Positions 19,273 to 28,092 of a DNA stretch of 64,000 bases are shown here, piece by piece. Position 1 is the first letter of the stretch. Every line of letters starts with the position of its first letter. This DNA comes from Rosettibacter sp964572725. Its GTDB lineage: Bacteria; Bacteroidota; Ignavibacteria; Ignavibacteriales; Melioribacteraceae. The stretch covers positions 62,001 to 126,000 of the forward strand of contig CAZNFW010000001.1 of the NCBI GenBank assembly GCA_964572725.1. Direction: 5' to 3'. The notes below the pieces were generated by a model, which was not told the DNA's origin, did not search any database, and saw nothing but the letters and a program-made list of their open reading frames with translations. A program made the position numbers and the translations under genes.

Positions 19273-20511
19273 ATGGATCAAAAACAAGAAACATTAGTTG
19301 GTAATACTTTTATTGAATTTATTACAACTGTAATAAAGTATAGATGGTTTTTATTTTGGTTTGTATTTATAATTACTTCCGGAGCAACTTTATATGCACT
19401 GTTAGCACCAAAGTGGTATAAATCAACTGCTTCTGTTTTCCCGGCAGAAAAAACTGATTTACTTTCTGCTCTTTCGGGTTTATCAAGCTTGGCAAAAGGG
19501 TTTTCAGCAAGTAAAGGTCTTGCTGCTTTAACAGGTGCAAACACAGAAGCCGATAGATACATTGCAATATTAAAAAGTGCCACAATTACAGATGATGTTA
19601 TTAAAAAATTTAATTTAAGAAAAGTATATGATATGGAAGATGATTATTATGAAAAAGTAGTAAAAGAATGGCAGTCAAATTTAGATTTAGAAATTCAGGA
19701 TGAAGGAAATCTTACAATAACAGTTTATGATAAAAATCCACAAAGAGCTGCTGATATTGCAAATTATCTTGTAGAAAGATTAAACGAAATTAATACAAAG
19801 CTAAGTGTTACAAATGCAAAAGCTAACAGGGAATTTGTCGAAAAGAGATATTTACAAAATATTGCAGATATAAATAATCTTGAAAGTTCAATGAGAGAAT
19901 TTCAGGAGAAGTATGGGGTAATTGCAATACCAGAACAGATAGAAGCTACAGTTAAATCGATGTCAAATATCTATTTGGAATTGTATAAGAAAGAAATAGA
20001 GTATAATGTAATGCAACAAAATTATGGAAATGATCATCCATTAGTTCAGAATACAAAACTTGAGATGAATGAGCTGAGGAAAAAGATAAATCAATTGAAT
20101 GCAGGCACGGATATTTCACAAAAAGATGTAAAATTATTAATTCCATTTAAAGAAGCTCCACAATTAGGCAATGAATACTTAAAGATTTATCGCAATCTTG
20201 AAATTCAATATAAAATTTTAGAATTCATTCAGCCACTTTATGAACAAGCAAAAGTAGAAGAGGCAAGAAATACACCGTCGGTAATTGTATTGGATAAAGC
20301 TGCACCAGCAGAAAGAAAAGCAAAACCGAAAGCTTCATTGTATGCATTGGTAAGTTTTGTTAGTTCATTACTTGTTGGATTTATTTTAATATTTTTAAAA
20401 GAATTATTCTTGAAAATGAAAATTATCAGTCCAGATAAATACACTTATCTAATCTCATCATTAAAATCTGATTTTGCAAAACTAAGTCTAAGAAAAGGCA
20501 ATAGTAAATGA
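19273..20511 (+). CDS. Wzz-like polysaccharide chain-length protein
   Basis: This polysaccharide co-polymerase sets chain length and links polymerisation to export. The 412-residue protein has the typical two-helix topology: a first membrane segment at about 27-47, a long periplasmic coiled-coil region (about 170-280), and a second segment near 355-378 preceded by a proline-containing stretch. There is no cytoplasmic tyrosine-kinase domain after the second segment, so it is not a Wzc-type fusion. It overlaps the flippase start by four bases (ATGA). Confidence 0.86.
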   Translation: MDQKQETLVGNTFIEFITTVIKYRWFLFWFVFIITSGATLYALLAPKWYKSTASVFPAEKTDLLSALSGLSSLAKGFSASKGLAALTGANTEADRYIAILKSATITDDVIKKFNLRKVYDMEDDYYEKVVKEWQSNLDLEIQDEGNLTITVYDKNPQRAADIANYLVERLNEINTKLSVTNAKANREFVEKRYLQNIADINNLESSMREFQEKYGVIAIPEQIEATVKSMSNIYLELYKKEIEYNVMQQNYGNDHPLVQNTKLEMNELRKKINQLNAGTDISQKDVKLLIPFKEAPQLGNEYLKIYRNLEIQYKILEFIQPLYEQAKVEEARNTPSVIVLDKAAPAERKAKPKASLYALVSFVSSLLVGFILIFLKELFLKMKIISPDKYTYLISSLKSDFAKLSLRKGNSK

Positions 20512-21956
20512 CGGAAGTAGAAAGGGTAAGAAGAAATTCTTTTTTTTCTGCGCTCACCGTTTTTTCCCGTCTTATTGCAAATGTTTTTATTTTCTGGATT
20601 ATAGCAAGATATTATGGACCCAAAATTTTTGGACAATTTACTGCTGCACAAGTTATAGCTACTAATTTTATAATATTAGCAGATTTTGGTTTCGATTTAT
20701 TATTTACAACAGAAATTGCAAAGAACCGTAAAAATGCTAATAAATTATTCATACAATTTTTTTCATTAAAACTATCTTTTTGTGTAATTGTATTAATATT
20801 AATGTTTTTGCTGGGTTTATTTGGTTCATTTAGTATTCAAACAAAAAGTTTAATAATGATTCTTAGCTTCTATACGATATTTTCTACACTATCTAATTTT
20901 TTATCTGCTTTATATAAAGGTTTTGAAAAACTTGAATATGAAACGTTTCTTACATTACTGATGAATTTATTCTTGATATTATTTGCTCTTCCATTAATAA
21001 TATTAAAAATAGATATAAAAATAATTGCGTTTATATTTGTTTTAAGTAGATTGTTAGGATTTATTATTGGAATTTTTTTCTGTAAAAAAGTTTTGCCAAA
21101 CTTAACCTTTGAATTTTCTTTTGAAGGTTTTCAAGAAATTAGAAATAAAGTTTTAATTTTTGGTTTTTTTTTATTGTTTAATAATCTCTTTTTTCAATTA
21201 GATACTATATTACTGTCATTGTGGAGAAGTGATGAAGATGTAGGAATCTATCAGGCAGTATTTAAATTAATTATGCTTCCACTTGTTATTCCCGATATTT
21301 ATACAAATGCATTATTACCTACATTGTCAAGATTGTATAGTGAAAACAAAGAAAATTGGCAAAAAGCTGGAAGATTAATGAATAAAACATTAATAGCTCT
21401 GGTTGTCCCTATAACAATTTTTTTGTTTGCATATGCCGAACAAATTATACATTTAATTTATGGTAATGTAAATTATGGCAGCTCTGTACCAGTATTAAGA
21501 ATTTTTTCTTTAGTACTTCTTATAAGATTTTCGTTTGAATCATCAGCTTTAATGTTAACAACTTCAAACAAACAGAATATTAGGCTTTACACTGTAATAA
21601 TTGCCAGTATTCTTAATTTAGTTCTAAATTATTACTTTATACCAAGATATGGAATATTAGGAGCAGCTACTATATCTTTAATGACAAACATAATTGTTGG
21701 TATAACGTATTTCTTTTTTACTAGAACTCATTTGAATAATATTGTTATGAATGTTCAAATAATATTGTATTTATTTATTTCGCTGATAATAGGATTTTTA
21801 GCATGGTTCTATAATTCTATAAATATTTTTATAACCACACCTGCAATTTTTTTAATTTTTTCTTTTATGATATTCTTTTTTCTATCTAAAGAAGAAAGAA
21901 AAATATTGTTAAGTACAAACAATTTATTTTCTGTTATAAGAAATAAAATAAAATAA
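20508..21956 (+). CDS. Wzx-type oligosaccharide flippase
   Basis: This 482-residue integral membrane protein has about 12-14 predicted helices. Its N-terminus (NSFFSALTVFSRLIANVFIFWIIARYYGP) is typical of the MOP-superfamily polysaccharide flippases. Such proteins move undecaprenyl-linked repeat units across the inner membrane. Its neighbours Wzz-like upstream and Wzy-like downstream support that role. The coding region looks more AT-rich than the dcw genes by eye, as is common in polysaccharide loci. Confidence 0.88.
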   Translation: MTEVERVRRNSFFSALTVFSRLIANVFIFWIIARYYGPKIFGQFTAAQVIATNFIILADFGFDLLFTTEIAKNRKNANKLFIQFFSLKLSFCVIVLILMFLLGLFGSFSIQTKSLIMILSFYTIFSTLSNFLSALYKGFEKLEYETFLTLLMNLFLILFALPLIILKIDIKIIAFIFVLSRLLGFIIGIFFCKKVLPNLTFEFSFEGFQEIRNKVLIFGFFLLFNNLFFQLDTILLSLWRSDEDVGIYQAVFKLIMLPLVIPDIYTNALLPTLSRLYSENKENWQKAGRLMNKTLIALVVPITIFLFAYAEQIIHLIYGNVNYGSSVPVLRIFSLVLLIRFSFESSALMLTTSNKQNIRLYTVIIASILNLVLNYYFIPRYGILGAATISLMTNIIVGITYFFFTRTHLNNIVMNVQIILYLFISLIIGFLAWFYNSINIFITTPAIFLIFSFMIFFFLSKEERKILLSTNNLFSVIRNKIK

Positions 21957-21958
21957 AA

Positions 21959-23209
21959 ATGCCAATAACTTCGTACATTTATTTTTTTATATTCTTAATT
22001 TTATTTTTAACACTATTTGTAAAAAAAACTGATGTTTTTTCTCCAGCAAGATTATTTATTATGATTTGGTCTTTAGCTATTGGATTAACAGAACTGAAAT
22101 TAAGTAGATATCAACCCAAATGGCATTCTTATGAATGGATTGTAATTATTATTTCTTTATTTTCTATGCTTACAGGATTGTTTGCTTCTTATGTAATTAA
22201 TATTGGGAAACCCTTAGTAAGCATAAAAGATATTCGTCAAATTGTAAAAAAATATCAGTTTGATTCAGATCTTCTATTTAAATATACTGTTACATTATTT
22301 TTAGCATATCTGATTTCTTACATAGTTTCTGCATTAGTTATTGGATATATTCCATTATTTACAAGATTTCCAGGAGTAGCAAGAAACGACTGGGGAATTT
22401 TCGGATTTGGTCTTTTTGTTCAATCTTTTCCTGCTATTATTTATTTCATTATTCTTTATTTTTTAATATCCAGGGGTCATCCAATTAAAAAATCTTTATT
22501 AGGCTTAATTTTTTTAATTACTTTTTTGACATATGGATTTTTATTACAAAGATATTACATAGCTTTTGCAATTATTTTATCTGCAGCAACTCTTTATTAT
22601 TTAACTGACTTATTGAGGTTTAGAAATGTTTTGTTTATTACAATTATAGGTTTAGCTATAATGTTTGGTATGACTTTTATACGATTAACAGGTACTATTG
22701 CAAATTATCTTTATTATTTAAGTCAAATGAAGTACAGTGTAAAATATGCTTTTCTTACAGAGCCTTATATGTATATTGTAATGAATATAGAAAATTTTGT
22801 TCATGCAGCATCAAAGCTTGAAAAATTTACCTACGGAATTTTGTCTTTCGATTTTATTTTTGCCATTACAGGTTTGAAACATGTCCTTGCTGAATATTTA
22901 AGCTTACCAAAATTTCCTTACTTAATTACAAATAATTACAATACATATACAATGTTTTTTGTTTACTACTGGGATTTTGGAATTCTTGGTATAACATTTT
23001 TCCCTTTATTAATTGGTTTTATTTTTTCAAGTGCATATTATAAGATGAGACGACAACCAGACTTGAATTCTATTGCAGTTTACTCAGTTTTTGTGTTTGT
23101 AATAATTTTTTCTTTCTTTGTTCCTGTTCTTACATTTTTGCATTTCGTATTTAATTTTATTCTTATTTACTTTATTACAAAAGTAATTACAAAAAAACTA
23201 CCTGCTTGA
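21959..23209 (+). CDS. Wzy-like O-antigen/exopolysaccharide polymerase
   Basis: This 416-residue protein has about ten membrane helices and one larger loop (about residues 255-330). That matches the hydropathy of O-antigen polymerases and ligases, whose sequences are barely conserved. The assignment rests on topology, on short matches such as the RYYIAFAI and TYTMFFVYYWDFG segments typical of oligosaccharide repeat-unit polymerases, and on position right after the flippase. An O-antigen ligase cannot be excluded. Its 3' end overlaps the 3' end of the opposing glycosyltransferase gene by 12 bases. Confidence 0.75.
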   Translation: MPITSYIYFFIFLILFLTLFVKKTDVFSPARLFIMIWSLAIGLTELKLSRYQPKWHSYEWIVIIISLFSMLTGLFASYVINIGKPLVSIKDIRQIVKKYQFDSDLLFKYTVTLFLAYLISYIVSALVIGYIPLFTRFPGVARNDWGIFGFGLFVQSFPAIIYFIILYFLISRGHPIKKSLLGLIFLITFLTYGFLLQRYYIAFAIILSAATLYYLTDLLRFRNVLFITIIGLAIMFGMTFIRLTGTIANYLYYLSQMKYSVKYAFLTEPYMYIVMNIENFVHAASKLEKFTYGILSFDFIFAITGLKHVLAEYLSLPKFPYLITNNYNTYTMFFVYYWDFGILGITFFPLLIGFIFSSAYYKMRRQPDLNSIAVYSVFVFVIIFSFFVPVLTFLHFVFNFILIYFITKVITKKLPA

Positions 23210-24424
23210 TAATAATTCATAAATCTTATTTAATTTCCTCAAATATATTTCAGTCGAAAATTCTTCTAAAATTTCTTTTTTAGCTTCTCTTAGTTTATTT
23301 ATCCTATAATTGTAAGTATCTTCTAATACTTGTATTGAATTTATCCACGAACTTATGTCATTTGGTCTATAAGTTATTCCAACTTTGGAAAGATTAATAC
23401 TTTCTTTCATCCCACCATGTTCTGGAGCTATAGGAATAATATCTAAAGATAATGCCTCTATTATGGACATAGGTGCAACTTCATAACAACTGGAACTTAA
23501 TGAAAAATACTTTGCTTTTTGAATAGTTTTAAACATAATTTCTTGTGGCATATAATCTTTTATTATAATCTCATCCTTAAATTTACTTTGATTAACAATT
23601 TTTAATATGCTTTCTTTTACTTCACCGTCGCCTATTAATAGAAGCTTAAAATTATTACTTGTTAATTTCTTCCATTCTAAAAATGCATTAACTAAAAATT
23701 CCAAATTCTTTTCTTTAGAAAATCTACCGAAATAACAAATAATATTATCTTTTTCATTTATATTTCTTATGTCAAACATTATAGGATTCCTTACTAATTG
23801 AATTTTTTCTTCTTGAATGCCTTCTTGAAGCAATTTTATTTTTATAAATTCACTCGGACAAATAAACAAATCAATTATATTTTTGTGATGGAATAAATTA
23901 TTACTTATGATGCTTCTTATTCCTTTGATAATTGAAAAAGAAAAGCCTCTTCTATCGCAGTTCTCCCAGAATATATTGATTTTATAATTTTTACCCAGAC
24001 ATTTTTCACAAACTATATTCTTATTAAAATTATAAAGACTTGCGTTTGGACAAACTAAATGAAAATCGTGTAATGTTTGTACAACCTTTATATTTCTTCT
24101 TGCTTTTGCTTTTTTTATCGCAATTAGTATTGATGGAGAAATAGTTGAAAAAAAACCATGTAAGTGAATTATATCAATGTCTTTATTTTCTAAAAGTTTT
24201 TTTATAGTGACATAATTCTTTAATGAAAAGATATAATTTATTGCACCTTTTAACTTATTTTGTCCCTCCCAAGAAAAGAATTTTACATCTGGAAATTCAT
24301 TGCCCTTATAAGTTTTAACATAACCAGAATAATTATTTGTCTTATAATTTTTTCTGGTGATATTAAAGACAGTTTCTGCACCACCTTTTCTATCATAACT
24401 ATTTATGTGTAAAATATTCAACAT
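23198..24424 (-). CDS. GT4-type glycosyltransferase on the opposite strand
   Basis: This 408-residue protein has a glycosyltransferase group 1 / GT-B layout. The N-terminal domain carries GGAETVF, and HDFHLVCPNA is followed by a cysteine set (C..C) seen in a branch of this family. The C-terminal donor domain has CYFGRFSKEKN, LLLIGDGE and the ALSLDIIPIAPEHGG region. It would transfer a sugar in repeat-unit assembly; donor and acceptor cannot be read from sequence. It is the only clear minus-strand gene in the window. It converges tail-to-tail on the polymerase and shares a 58-bp divergent upstream region with the next gene. Confidence 0.86.
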   Translation of the reverse strand: MLNILHINSYDRKGGAETVFNITRKNYKTNNYSGYVKTYKGNEFPDVKFFSWEGQNKLKGAINYIFSLKNYVTIKKLLENKDIDIIHLHGFFSTISPSILIAIKKAKARRNIKVVQTLHDFHLVCPNASLYNFNKNIVCEKCLGKNYKINIFWENCDRRGFSFSIIKGIRSIISNNLFHHKNIIDLFICPSEFIKIKLLQEGIQEEKIQLVRNPIMFDIRNINEKDNIICYFGRFSKEKNLEFLVNAFLEWKKLTSNNFKLLLIGDGEVKESILKIVNQSKFKDEIIIKDYMPQEIMFKTIQKAKYFSLSSSCYEVAPMSIIEALSLDIIPIAPEHGGMKESINLSKVGITYRPNDISSWINSIQVLEDTYNYRINKLREAKKEILEEFSTEIYLRKLNKIYELLSSR

Positions 24425-24482
24425 TTAGTTCTGTGTTGTTTTTCGAATATTAATATATTTTTTATATTTTTTCTAATTAAAT

Positions 24483-25691
24483 ATGCTAAGAAAATTGAAA
24501 ATATTAATTATTACGCCTTCAGTTCCTTATCCGCCTAATAGAGGTGATAAATTAAGAATTTTTAACATAATAAAGACCTTAATTAAGAGACACAATGTAA
24601 AAGTGTTGGCATTTACTAAAGGCAAAGATGAACTTAATTATGTTGAGCAGTTAAGAAAAAAAGGAATAGAAATTGAAACTATTCAATTATCTAAAATAAA
24701 ATCGTATATAAATTTGCTTCTTGGAATTTTTTCCGGTAAACCTTTACAAGTTTTATTTTATTTTAATAAAAATGCTGCACAGAAAATTGCTTATTTAACA
24801 TCTATTGAAAATTTCGATGTAGTATATTTTCATATATTTACTACTATACAGTATAAAAATTACATTAATGCTGATTCATTAAAAGTAGTTGATTTAACAG
24901 ATGCATATTCATTATACTTAGAGAGATTATTGGAGTTTGAAAAAAAGTTTGTTAGAAGGTTATTCTTCAAGATTGAGAAAAAATTAGTAGATAATTATAT
25001 AAAAACATTAGAGACTTTCGATACAGTTTTTGTTTGTTCAGAAGTTGATAAAAAATTTTTAGAAAATTTTAATCCAAAACTAAACATTGAAGTTTTTGAA
25101 AATGGTATAGATACGAATATATATCATTATAAATTTACTGAACCTGAAAGACATAGAATAATTTTTACTGGTAATTTGCCTTATTTTCCTAATAGTGATG
25201 CTGTTAAATATTTTGTTAGTGATATATTCCCATACGTATTAAAAGTTTATCCAGATTCAAAATTATATATAGTAGGAAAAGATCCAACCCCTGATATTAT
25301 TAGATTAGAAAGTAAAAATGTGATTGTGAAAGGATTTGTAGAAGATTTAGTAAGTGAATATTTGAAAAGTGAAGTAAATATTGCACCATTAAGAGTTGGT
25401 TCAGGTACTTCAAATAAAATTGTAGAAGCTTTATGTCTTGGAATCCCAACTGTCTCAACAAGTTTAGCAGTTAGTGGTTTTAACGAAAAAATTAAAAAGT
25501 ACGTCTTTGTAGCTGATGATGCCGAAGCATTTGCAAAAAAAATTATAAATATTTTTGATGATAAATCAATAAGAATGAATTTTATGAGAGAAGCAAGTGA
25601 AAATGTTACAAAACTTTTGAATCTCGATACTGTAGTTGACAACATTGAAAATAGTTTAGTAGAAAAAATTAATAGACAGAATAAAAAGTAA
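24483..25691 (+). CDS. Glycosyltransferase group 1 (Stp1-like), first of two paralogs
   Basis: This 402-residue GT-B enzyme has N-terminus ITPSVPYPPNRGDKLRIFNI, resembling the Stp1-like sugar transferases first noted beside exosortase loci, and a C-terminal donor domain (FTGNLPYFPN, IVGKDPTP, PLRVGSGTSNKIVEALCLG). No exosortase is visible in the window, so only a general role in surface-polysaccharide assembly is inferred. It begins 58 bases from the divergent minus-strand gene, so a promoter for it should lie in 24425-24482. The next gene is clearly related to it. Confidence 0.87.
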   Translation: MLRKLKILIITPSVPYPPNRGDKLRIFNIIKTLIKRHNVKVLAFTKGKDELNYVEQLRKKGIEIETIQLSKIKSYINLLLGIFSGKPLQVLFYFNKNAAQKIAYLTSIENFDVVYFHIFTTIQYKNYINADSLKVVDLTDAYSLYLERLLEFEKKFVRRLFFKIEKKLVDNYIKTLETFDTVFVCSEVDKKFLENFNPKLNIEVFENGIDTNIYHYKFTEPERHRIIFTGNLPYFPNSDAVKYFVSDIFPYVLKVYPDSKLYIVGKDPTPDIIRLESKNVIVKGFVEDLVSEYLKSEVNIAPLRVGSGTSNKIVEALCLGIPTVSTSLAVSGFNEKIKKYVFVADDAEAFAKKIINIFDDKSIRMNFMREASENVTKLLNLDTVVDNIENSLVEKINRQNKK

Positions 25692-25699
25692 GTTAAAAA

Positions 25700-26884
25700 A
25701 TGAAGATATTTTATATTACTCCAAGAATCCCTTTCCCCATAGATAAAGGTGATAAACTTCGTGCATTTTATCAAATTAAGTATTTGTCTAAAAACCATGA
25801 AATATTTTTATTTTCCTTTGATGAGACTTTAGAATATAATTCTAACAATAATCCCCTATTAAATTTGTGTGAAAAAGTTGTTGTAATACCTTTAACAAAA
25901 TTCAAAATTTTTTTAAATCTCCTTAGAAAAGTTTTTAGTTCTCTTCCATTTCAAACTGCTTTTTATTTTAATCCTAAAATCAAAAAAGAAATATTGAATA
26001 AAATTGATGAATATAAACCTGATGTTATTTATTGTCAATTAATACGAACTGCAGAATATGTCAAAGATATTAATCATGTACCTAAAGTACTTGATTATGT
26101 TGATATAATTTCTAAAGGTCTTGAAAGAAGAATTTTTAAATCAAATTTTTTTATGAAATTATTAATTAAAATAGAACTAAAGAGAGTTAAGAATTATGAA
26201 AAGAAATTGTTTGAACTTTTTGACAATTCTATAATAATATCAAAAGAAGACCGGAATTATATGCCCTTTGATAAAAAAGAAGATGTGAAAGTAATTCCAA
26301 ATGGAATTGATATGGATTATTATTTTCCGATGGAATCAGAAAAAACATATGATTTGTTTTTTTCGGGAAATCTTAATTATCCACCAAATATTGATGCTGC
26401 TGTATTTATTACTAAAAAAATTCTACCTCTTTTGTTAAAACAAAAACCTAATATAAAAATATTAATTGCTGGTGCATCGCCAAGTAGAAAAATTTTATCT
26501 TTAGCTTCTGAAAATGTAATTGTAAAGGGCTGGATTGATGATATTCGTGAATATTATAAAAAAGCAAGAATCTTTATAGCTCCAATGCAGATAGGAACTG
26601 GATTGCAAAATAAATTGCTTCAGGCTATGGCAATGAAAATTCCATGCGTTGCTTCGGAATTAACTGTTAAAGGACTTATTGATGGTGCAAAAGATGTTGT
26701 TTTGGTAGCAAAATCTCCTGAAGAATATTCTAATCTTATTATTAAACTTTTAGACGATGATGAATTTAGAAATACAATTTCTCTGAAAGGTTATAATTTT
26801 GTTAAGATGCATTATAAGTGGGAAGATATAATTAGAAATTTAGAAGAGATACTTCATAATACATTAATAAAAAATCTAAATTAA
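25700..26884 (+). CDS. Glycosyltransferase group 1 (Stp1-like), second paralog
   Basis: This 394-residue GT-B protein has the same plan as the preceding gene: ITPRIPFPIDKGDKLRAFYQ at the N-terminus, and FSGNLNYPPN, IAGASPSRKI and PMQIGTGLQNKLLQAMAMK in the donor half. The two share these signatures at matching positions and have diverged elsewhere, so I read them as an old tandem duplication. It starts eight bases after the first paralog and ends two bases before the LhgO-like gene. Sugar specificity is unknown. Confidence 0.87.
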   Translation: MKIFYITPRIPFPIDKGDKLRAFYQIKYLSKNHEIFLFSFDETLEYNSNNNPLLNLCEKVVVIPLTKFKIFLNLLRKVFSSLPFQTAFYFNPKIKKEILNKIDEYKPDVIYCQLIRTAEYVKDINHVPKVLDYVDIISKGLERRIFKSNFFMKLLIKIELKRVKNYEKKLFELFDNSIIISKEDRNYMPFDKKEDVKVIPNGIDMDYYFPMESEKTYDLFFSGNLNYPPNIDAAVFITKKILPLLLKQKPNIKILIAGASPSRKILSLASENVIVKGWIDDIREYYKKARIFIAPMQIGTGLQNKLLQAMAMKIPCVASELTVKGLIDGAKDVVLVAKSPEEYSNLIIKLLDDDEFRNTISLKGYNFVKMHYKWEDIIRNLEEILHNTLIKNLN

Positions 26885-26886
26885 AT

Positions 26887-28080
26887 ATGTTCGACATTAT
26901 AATCATTGGTGCTGGTATTATTGGCTTGGCTTCTGCTCTTAAAATTTTAGAGAAAAATCCACATCTGAAATTATTAATACTCGAAAAAGAAAATAATATT
27001 TCTCAACATCAAACAGGCAATAATAGCGGTGTTATCCATTCAGGAATTTATTATAAACCCGGAAGCCTGAAAGCTCTTAATTGTATCCGTGGTTATAAAA
27101 TGCTTATTGACTTTTGTAACCAGCATGAAGTTAATTACAAAATAACTGGTAAAATTATTGTCGCAACTTCTGAAAATGAAATTCCTATTTTGAATAATAT
27201 TTTTGAACGTGGTTTTCAAAATGGTCTTGAAGGACTCAAAAAAATTAATCATAATGAGATGAAAGAAATTGAACCGTATGTAAATGGAATTGAAGGAATT
27301 TTTGTTCCGCAAACAGGAATTATCAATTATTTTGAAGTATCAAAAAAATATCTTGAAATTATTTTGAAATATAATTCTGAAATAAAATTCAATCATACTG
27401 TTAGAGATATTAAAATAAAAACTGACATTTGTGAAGTAATAACTGAAAACGAATCATTTAATTCAAAAGTTGTTGTCACTTGTGCAGGATTGCAATCAGA
27501 TAGAATGGCAAGGATGACGCATCCAAATCTTTCGCTTAGAATTATTCCATTCCGGGGTGAATATTATAAATTAAAAAATGAAAAAACACACTTGGTTAAA
27601 TCATTAATTTATCCTGTGCCAAATCCTGAATTCCCTTTCCTTGGTGTTCATTTTACAAAAATGATTAACGGTGATGTAGAGGCAGGACCAAACGCAGTTC
27701 TAGCATTTAAACGAGAAGGTTATTCCAAAACAAGTTTTAATCTTAGAGATACAATAGATACTTTTACATGGAAAGGTTTTTATAAAATTGTTAGAAAGAA
27801 CTGGAAGACTGGAATTTATGAATATTATCGTTCGCTTAGTAAAAGAGCTTTTGTAAAAGCTCTGCAAAAGTTAATTCCTGTTGTTCAAGAAGAAGATTTA
27901 ATTGCTGGCGGTTCGGGAGTTCGTGCACAGGCTTGCAACAAAGATGGCGGTCTGCTTGACGATTTTTATATTGTCGAAGATAAAAGAGTAATTCATGTTT
28001 GTAACGCACCATCTCCAGCAGCTACAGCTTCACTTTCAATTGGAGATTATATTGCAGAAAAAGTAATTCACAAATTTTAA
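26887..28080 (+). CDS. lhgO: L-2-hydroxyglutarate oxidase-like FAD protein
   Basis: This 397-residue protein of the FAD-dependent DAO family has the dinucleotide loop IIIGAGIIGLA at residues 4-14 and the LhgO-like segments HQTGNNSGVIHSGIYY, FRGEYY and a C-terminal GGSGVRAQA. LhgO (YgaF) oxidises L-2-hydroxyglutarate to 2-oxoglutarate and passes electrons to the membrane quinone pool. Finding it in the middle of a polysaccharide locus is odd. It may be a passenger in the operon or act on another hydroxyacid. The family match is strong; the substrate is inferred. Confidence 0.85.
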   Translation: MFDIIIIGAGIIGLASALKILEKNPHLKLLILEKENNISQHQTGNNSGVIHSGIYYKPGSLKALNCIRGYKMLIDFCNQHEVNYKITGKIIVATSENEIPILNNIFERGFQNGLEGLKKINHNEMKEIEPYVNGIEGIFVPQTGIINYFEVSKKYLEIILKYNSEIKFNHTVRDIKIKTDICEVITENESFNSKVVVTCAGLQSDRMARMTHPNLSLRIIPFRGEYYKLKNEKTHLVKSLIYPVPNPEFPFLGVHFTKMINGDVEAGPNAVLAFKREGYSKTSFNLRDTIDTFTWKGFYKIVRKNWKTGIYEYYRSLSKRAFVKALQKLIPVVQEEDLIAGGSGVRAQACNKDGGLLDDFYIVEDKRVIHVCNAPSPAATASLSIGDYIAEKVIHKF

Positions 28081-28092
28081 TCCGGTGATAAA

